Shown: positions 58,655 to 64,000 of the stretch, piece by piece | Numbering within the stretch: position 1 is the stretch's first letter | Layout: each line of letters opens with the position of its first letter | From: Chondrosia reniformis | Taxonomy: Eukaryota > Porifera > Demospongiae > Chondrillida > Chondrillidae | Assembly (NCBI GenBank): GCA_947172415.1 | Contig: OX359193.1 | Span: 3,156,501 to 3,220,500 of the forward strand | Reading direction: 5' to 3' | DNA length: 64,000 bases | The notes under the pieces: generated by a model | Seen by the model: only the letters and a program-made list of their open reading frames with translations | Database searches by the model: none | Told to the model about the DNA's origin: nothing | Position numbers and translations under genes: made by a program

Positions 58655-61524
58655 AGGTGTATATATTAGAAACAATCTGTATTTACTAGTTGAATGAATT
58701 AGTACTAGGTGCTAGTTGTATGTAGTTGTATGTACCAGTTGTAGTTGTATGTCCTAGTTGTGTATAATTGTTGTATGTACTTATTATATGTACTAGTTGT
58801 TTATACTAATTGTATGTTCTAGTTGTATGTACTAGTAGGTAGTTGCATGTACTAGTTTTATGTACTAGCTGCATGTACAAGTTATATGTACTAGTTGTAT
58901 GTACTAGTTGTATGTACTATATGTATGTACTAGTTGTATGTATTAGTTGTGTGTAAATTTTGTATCTACTTATTATATTTACTAGTTGTAGTTACTAGTT
59001 ATATGTACTAGTTCTATGTAGTAGTAACTAGTTTTATGTACTACTTGTATGTACAGTATGTATGTACTATTTGTCTGTACTAGTTATATGTACCAGTTGT
59101 ATGTACTACTTGCATGTAATTGTACATACTTTCTATATATACTAGTTGTAGTTACTAGTTTGTATGTACTAGTTTTATGTACTAGTTGTATGTACTACGT
59201 TCTTTATATATTTACTAGTTGTAGTTACTAGTTTGTATGTACTAGTTGTATATACTAGTTGTATGTACTAGTATCTAGATGTATGTATTAGTTGTATGTA
59301 CTAGTTCTCTGTACTAGTTTTATGTACTAGTTGTATGTAGAAGTTAGTATGTACTAGTTGTATTTACAAGTAACTATCAGTATATACTTGTCGTATGTAC
59401 TAGTTGTTTGCACTTGTTGTGTGTAGTTATATATACTACTTGTATTTACTAGTTGTGTGAATTTTTTGTATATATATACTAGTTATATCAGTACTATCAG
59501 TACGAGTATTCATTACTAGTTTTATGCACTAGCTGTATTTACTTGTTTCATGTACTAGTAACTAGATATATGTACTTGTTCCATGTACCAATTGAATGTA
59601 TTAGTTGTATGTACTAGTTGTTTGTACTAGTTGTTTGAACTAGTTGTATGTACTTGTTGTATATGTGTTGTATATGTGTTTTAGTAAGTTCTTGTATGCT
59701 CTAGTTATATGTACTAGTTGTACGTACTATATGTATGTACTAATTTTAATTACTAATTTTTTGTAGTAGTTGTATGTACTAGTAATTAGTTGCATGTACT
59801 AGTTATATGTTCTAGTTGTATGTACTAGTTGTATGTACTAGGTGTATGAATTAGTAATTATTTCTATTTACTAGTTGTAAGTACTATCTGATGGATTATT
59901 TGGACGTAATTACATGGACTAGTTGTATGTACTAGTTGTATTAACTAGTTGTATGTAGTTATATGTGTTAGTTGTAAGAACTATTTGTTTGAAATGGTTG
60001 GAACTACTAGTTATATGTTGTAGTTGTATATACTAATTGTATGTACTAGTTGTATGTACTAGTCAGTAGGTGCATGTACTAGTTGTATGTACTAGGTATA
60101 TGTTCTAGTAACAATCTGTATTTACTAGTTGTGTGTACTAGTTGTATGTAGTTATATGTACTAGTTGTATTTACTAGTTTTGTGTATTAATTGTAGGTAA
60201 CAATTATATGTACTAGTTGTATTTACAAGTTGTATGTACTATAAAGTAACTGGTTGTATGTTATAGCTGTATGTACTAGTTCTATAAACTAGTTTTATGG
60301 ATTAGCTGTATGTAATAGTTGTATTTACTAGTTGTATGTACTAGTTGTTTGAACTAGATGTATGGAGTTATATGTACTAATTGTATTTACTAGTTGTATA
60401 TATGTTCTAGTTAGTAGTTGTATGTATTAGTTAAATGTACCAGTTGTATGAACTAGCTGTATGTACTAGTTGTATGTACTAATTGAATGTACTAGTGACA
60501 ATCTCCATTTACTAGTTGCATGTACTAGTTATATATACTTGTTGTATGTACTAGTTGTATTTACTAGGTTTATGTACAAGTAACAATCTGTATTTACGTG
60601 TTGTATGGACTAGTTGTGTGGAATTGTTGTATGAACTAGTTATATGTAATAGTAGTATGTACTAATTGTATGTACTAGCTTTATGTACTAATTGTATGTA
60701 CTAGTATCAAGGTGTATTTAATAGTTGAATGCACTAGTTATATGTACGAGTTGTATGTACTAATTGTATGTACTAGTTTATATGTTCTAGTAAGTAGTTA
60801 CATGTACTAGTTGTATGTACTAGCTCTATGTACTAATTTTATGTAATAGCTGTATTTACTAGTTGTATGTACTACTTACAGTGGTTGTTTGAACTAGTTG
60901 AATGTAGTCATATGTACCACTGCTATGTACTAGTTGTGTGTAATTTTTGTGTGTATTATTTATATTAACTAGTTGTAGTTACTAATTGTATGTACTAGTT
61001 GTATGTACTAGTTGTATGTACTAGTAACTAGATGTATGTACTAGTTGTATGTACTAGTAACTCGATGTATGTTATAGTTGTATATACTAGTTGTTTGAAC
61101 TGGTTGAATGTAGTTATATGTACTACTTGTATGTACTTGTTGTGTGAAATTTGTGTATGTACTAGTTGTATATACTAGTTGTATTTATAAGGTTTATGTA
61201 CAAGTAACAATCTGTATTTACTAATTGTATGTACTAGTTGTGTGTAATTGTTGTATGAACTAGATATATATAATAGTAGTATGTACTAATTGTATGTACT
61301 GATTGTATGTACTAATTGTATGTACTAGTATCAATCTGTATTTAGTAGTTACATGTACTAGTTATAGTTACTAGTTGTATGTACTAGTAACAATCTGTTT
61401 TTCCTAATTGTATGTACTAGTTGTATGTAGTTATATGTATTAGTTGTATGTACTGGGTGTGTGTAATTGTTATGTGCACTAGTTATATGTACTAATTGTA
61501 TGTGCTAATTGTATGTACTAGTTG
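58655..61524. repeat. 13-bp satellite array, tract 12
   Basis: The same sub-family as tracts 10 and 11, with frequent AGTAACAATCTGTATTTAC and GTAGTTATATGTACTA variants. Open frames here are tyrosine- and cysteine-rich satellite translations with no support as genes. The array ends at GTACTAGTTG against the LINE-2 3' tail. Confidence 0.92.
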
Positions 61525-64000
61525 ATAATGATAAATAAATAACTAGTGTACAACAAATGAGTTAAAATAGTGAAGTGATGCTATACATTCAAAAGAAGAA
61601 TTAAAAAATGCCTAATTGCTCATCTACAAGAGATTATTAATACGTGATGGATTTTGACAGTGTCTTTAAAAAAATCAAAGCTACAAGTCTATATAGTATT
61701 GTCAATGGTTTGTTGAGATGCGTCCCTCAGAGGCAGCAAGAGATATGTCCACCTCACAGATTGGGTGATGTAGAGAGGAACGACTTCCACGGATGCACAT
61801 GATGGCGGACCTAAGTATAGCAAACGACAGACGGCATCTCAACCAATTCATGACAAGGGCATATGGCCTTTGCTGCTTCTGTGCAACCAGGTCTGCCAGC
61901 CTCTTGTAGAAGATGGTTGCCTCCCTTCCCATACTTCCTACAGTGGAGAGGACAATGGGTGTAAATACTCCATGTTCAACATCCCGTATGCGCTGGGCAT
62001 ATTCTCTTTTCTTTGCAGCCTCATGCTTCTTGTATGCAGTTGCCAATGAGGAGGAACGGTTGCTGGGCGCGTTTGGGTGAAAAACCCGTATGTCAAAGAA
62101 TGCGTCCTGAGCTTTGCTCCAAAAACCCCTGGCACGGATGTCTGGGCGAGCACCATCTGCAACATTTGCTGAACGTAGATGAAATGTTTCACCTGTCAGT
62201 GGCTGTAAGGGAGGTTCTGTGGCAACATTGTGGCATACCTCGGTGAGCAATGAGGCAGTGATATCACGGATCTCATTGTGGCGGATGATCGGAAAGCCAC
62301 CCATTGGACATATCATGGCATGATCAACAGTGAACGCTGTTCCACAGTTGCATGTTTGGGGAGGGTTGTTTAGGGTCCATCCATATCTTAGGCATGGTGC
62401 ATCTCGAAATTCCCCCTTGTTTAGGTAGAATCCATGCTCTTCCAATGGAGTGACTGTCAGCCAGGAGGAAGATCCTTTCTCTTTGGCCAGGTCAACTGCA
62501 CGCTGCAGATGGGGGGAGAGATGATCGTATACCTCTTTGGCTTTCTTATCCTGCTTCTGTCTCTTCTTATGCCGAATGTCTTGCTTGATGGACATGATCT
62601 GGCCGGCCTCAATCACTTGATTGGACTCTTGTGAGACTATCAGGGCTACAAGGGGCATTGTAAATTCTTCTGAGGCGGCAAAAATTTCGCCAGCTTTTGT
62701 TGCGGGGTTTGCCAATGCCATCCCACCTAATCTAGCAGGAAGGGCCAGCAGCTCGCGCTCAAGGTCAGAGCAGGTCGCCCGACCTGTCAGGGCAGGAATC
62801 AGGGTTTGCTGAATGGCAGCCTCCAGAGGTAGTAGTAAATCATCAATGTCTGGAATTGTTCGTGACAGGTATGACCAGCGACTAGATAGGCCATGTACAA
62901 AGGCAGCGTAGGCAGCATGTGGCTGGGAGATGGCTATTTCAGATAGGTGAGATATCTCCTGGAGCCAACCTTGTACTTTGTCACGGACATATTCCTCGGT
63001 AAAGGTCCTGGAACCGAGAGCAGCACCTAGGTGGCGTTTCCCATGAATGGAGATTTGTATGTCGGTGTCTCTAAATATCTGTCTGGCCCTTTCCTCATGT
63101 TCTTCTTTCACCACTAGATGTGTTTTGGAACCATTGGGATGATATCCGAAGGTGGGTCCACTTAAAGATAGATTTTCCCACCAAGCTCTCAGTTGTGTGC
63201 AGGTACCAGCACATGTCGCATCGTCGGCAAACCACACTTGACTGGCTTCTGGATTTCTTGTTCTCAGCTGCTGGATCAATGGGGTAATTGCCAGAGCGTA
63301 CATGGCCATTGCCAAGGGGTCCCCTTGTGTTGTACCTTCCGTTGATTCAATTTCTCCACTTCCTGTGATGACCATCCTGACTGGTGCTCTATAGGTGTTG
63401 ATCAAAATAGGTGCTAAAGGAGGACATAGGATGCTGATGTTTTGGAGGGCAGCCTGCCTGTTAATGGTGTTAAAGGCATTTGTGGCATCCACCAGGAGGA
63501 TGCCTTCAGTCTCAGGGCTTCTGAATATCTGTCGCATGGCATGTACTGCTGCTTCACATCCCCCCTCCTGCCCAGAACATAGCTGAAGAGGGTCTGCCAC
63601 TTTTCCAATATCCCAACCAATGATACGAAGCACAGACTTTGCTATGATTCGTCTTGGGACCTCCCCTACTCCTATAGGTCTTACTCCAGGGCATTTGTCT
63701 AAAGGGATTAGTCGGCAAGCGACAAAAGCACTCAAGCTGTTTGGATGGACAAATGTGGTACATATGCGGCGACCCACCTCAGCCATTGCAGTGCAGAGGC
63801 TGTATGAAGCCTGTCCAAAAGATGAGCACAATCGCTTCCATGCATGAGCGTCTAGTCCTGATGGACCTGCTGCTCCATGAATACGCATGGCTGCTTGGCG
63901 GATAGTGTCTGCATTCAAATGTTCAAAAAGAATAGGGTCAACCAGTTGGGGGGTGGTGTTGTTAAGCAGGGAATCTTCATTAGGTGGCTTTCCTGTAGGA
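61525..64000 (-). mobile_element. LINE-2 (RLE-bearing non-LTR retrotransposon), 3' part, runs off window
   Basis: The element lies on the minus strand; its 3' end abuts satellite at 61525 and its 5' part is beyond the window. The 3' UTR is about 175 bp and ends in TTATTTATTTATCATTAT-type AT repeats. The identical UTR is found in the truncated copy at 31374-31585. This LINE is not closely related to LINE-1. Confidence 0.9.
61702..64000 (-). CDS. LINE-2 reverse transcriptase / restriction-like endonuclease, 5'-partial
   Basis: An uninterrupted frame of about 766 codons from the window edge to the stop at 61702; the N-terminus lies outside. Counting from the TTG at 63918, AAGPSGLDA precedes the RT. 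Motif A is LLVDATNAFN with D144, motif B is TQGDP (~198) and motif C is FADD with D232 and D233. A CX1CX7HX3C knuckle (C523, C525, H533, C537) precedes RHNEIRD. RPD at 591-593 and FFDIRV (D609) fit a restriction-like endonuclease core. The role inferred from the family is target-primed reverse transcription after nicking. This RT type is common in corals and molluscs. A CRE/R2/Hero-like lineage is possible; the clade is unresolved. No internal stop is visible, so the copy may be young. Confidence 0.85.
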   Translation of the reverse strand, partial: PTGKPPNEDSLLNNTTPQLVDPILFEHLNADTIRQAAMRIHGAAGPSGLDAHAWKRLCSSFGQASYSLCTAMAEVGRRICTTFVHPNSLSAFVACRLIPLDKCPGVRPIGVGEVPRRIIAKSVLRIIGWDIGKVADPLQLCSGQEGGCEAAVHAMRQIFRSPETEGILLVDATNAFNTINRQAALQNISILCPPLAPILINTYRAPVRMVITGSGEIESTEGTTQGDPLAMAMYALAITPLIQQLRTRNPEASQVWFADDATCAGTCTQLRAWWENLSLSGPTFGYHPNGSKTHLVVKEEHEERARQIFRDTDIQISIHGKRHLGAALGSRTFTEEYVRDKVQGWLQEISHLSEIAISQPHAAYAAFVHGLSSRWSYLSRTIPDIDDLLLPLEAAIQQTLIPALTGRATCSDLERELLALPARLGGMALANPATKAGEIFAASEEFTMPLVALIVSQESNQVIEAGQIMSIKQDIRHKKRQKQDKKAKEVYDHLSPHLQRAVDLAKEKGSSSWLTVTPLEEHGFYLNKGEFRDAPCLRYGWTLNNPPQTCNCGTAFTVDHAMICPMGGFPIIRHNEIRDITASLLTEVCHNVATEPPLQPLTGETFHLRSANVADGARPDIRARGFWSKAQDAFFDIRVFHPNAPSNRSSSLATAYKKHEAAKKREYAQRIRDVEHGVFTPIVLSTVGSMGREATIFYKRLADLVAQKQQRPYALVMNWLRCRLSFAILRSAIMCIRGSRSSLHHPICEVDISLAASEGRISTNH

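Noticed and set aside
59049-59231. Tyrosine- and cysteine-rich open frames in the satellite (also near 54883 and 44030)
   Set aside because: They are translations of the 13-bp monomer in drifting frames, with no independent start context or similarity to proteins.

Overview
The window is eukaryotic nuclear repeat DNA, most likely from an invertebrate animal. Support comes from two families of restriction-like-endonuclease LINEs, Penelope-like elements with GIY-YIG and hammerhead-like parts, and kilobases of AT-rich satellite. I see no host protein gene, tRNA, rRNA or CRISPR array, and the species cannot be fixed from this sequence.

Matrix. About 40 kb is a degenerate 13-bp satellite with consensus TACTAGTTGTATG. 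Nearly every monomer carries CTAG or ACTAGT. The array has expanded by block duplication. Long stretches recur in the same internal order at about 1370-2260, 12110-13020, 30400-30990 and 48760-49740. A 3021-bp unit is triplicated almost without change at 35066-44063. A second, unrelated ~122-bp repeat interrupted by a hairpin-ended ~370-bp element is embedded at six places: 5907, 20597, 25098, 35567, 38588 and 41609.

Insertions, left to right. A broken Penelope-type RT fragment (9925-11694, minus). LINE-1 copy 1 (15601-19958). A minimal Penelope-like relic with inverted end repeats (21468-21971). A 5'-truncated tail of LINE-2 (31374-31585). LINE-1 copy 2, with an uninterrupted ~1300-codon frame (44064-48425). 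LINE-1 copy 3, truncated, with a clean 316-bp internal inversion and a 1.5-kb foldback insertion (49990-54967). A second Penelope-type RT fragment with its own nested hairpin element (55838-57435). A snap-back Penelope-like end (58541-58654). LINE-2, with an RT-endonuclease frame open to the window edge (61525-64000, minus).

How the parts fit. LINE-1 begins with a 121-122 nt sequence that can be drawn as an HDV-like self-cleaving ribozyme: P1, P2, P3, P1.1, P4 and a J4/2 reading UGGCUAA. All three LINE-1 3' junctions fall at the same phase of the 13-bp repeat. This fits a satellite-targeted LINE that is cut out of read-through satellite transcripts and primes on nicked satellite DNA. The Penelope-like pieces carry hammerhead-like cores. 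The array is therefore a refuge for several ribozyme-bearing retroelement families, copied along with the satellite blocks they landed in.
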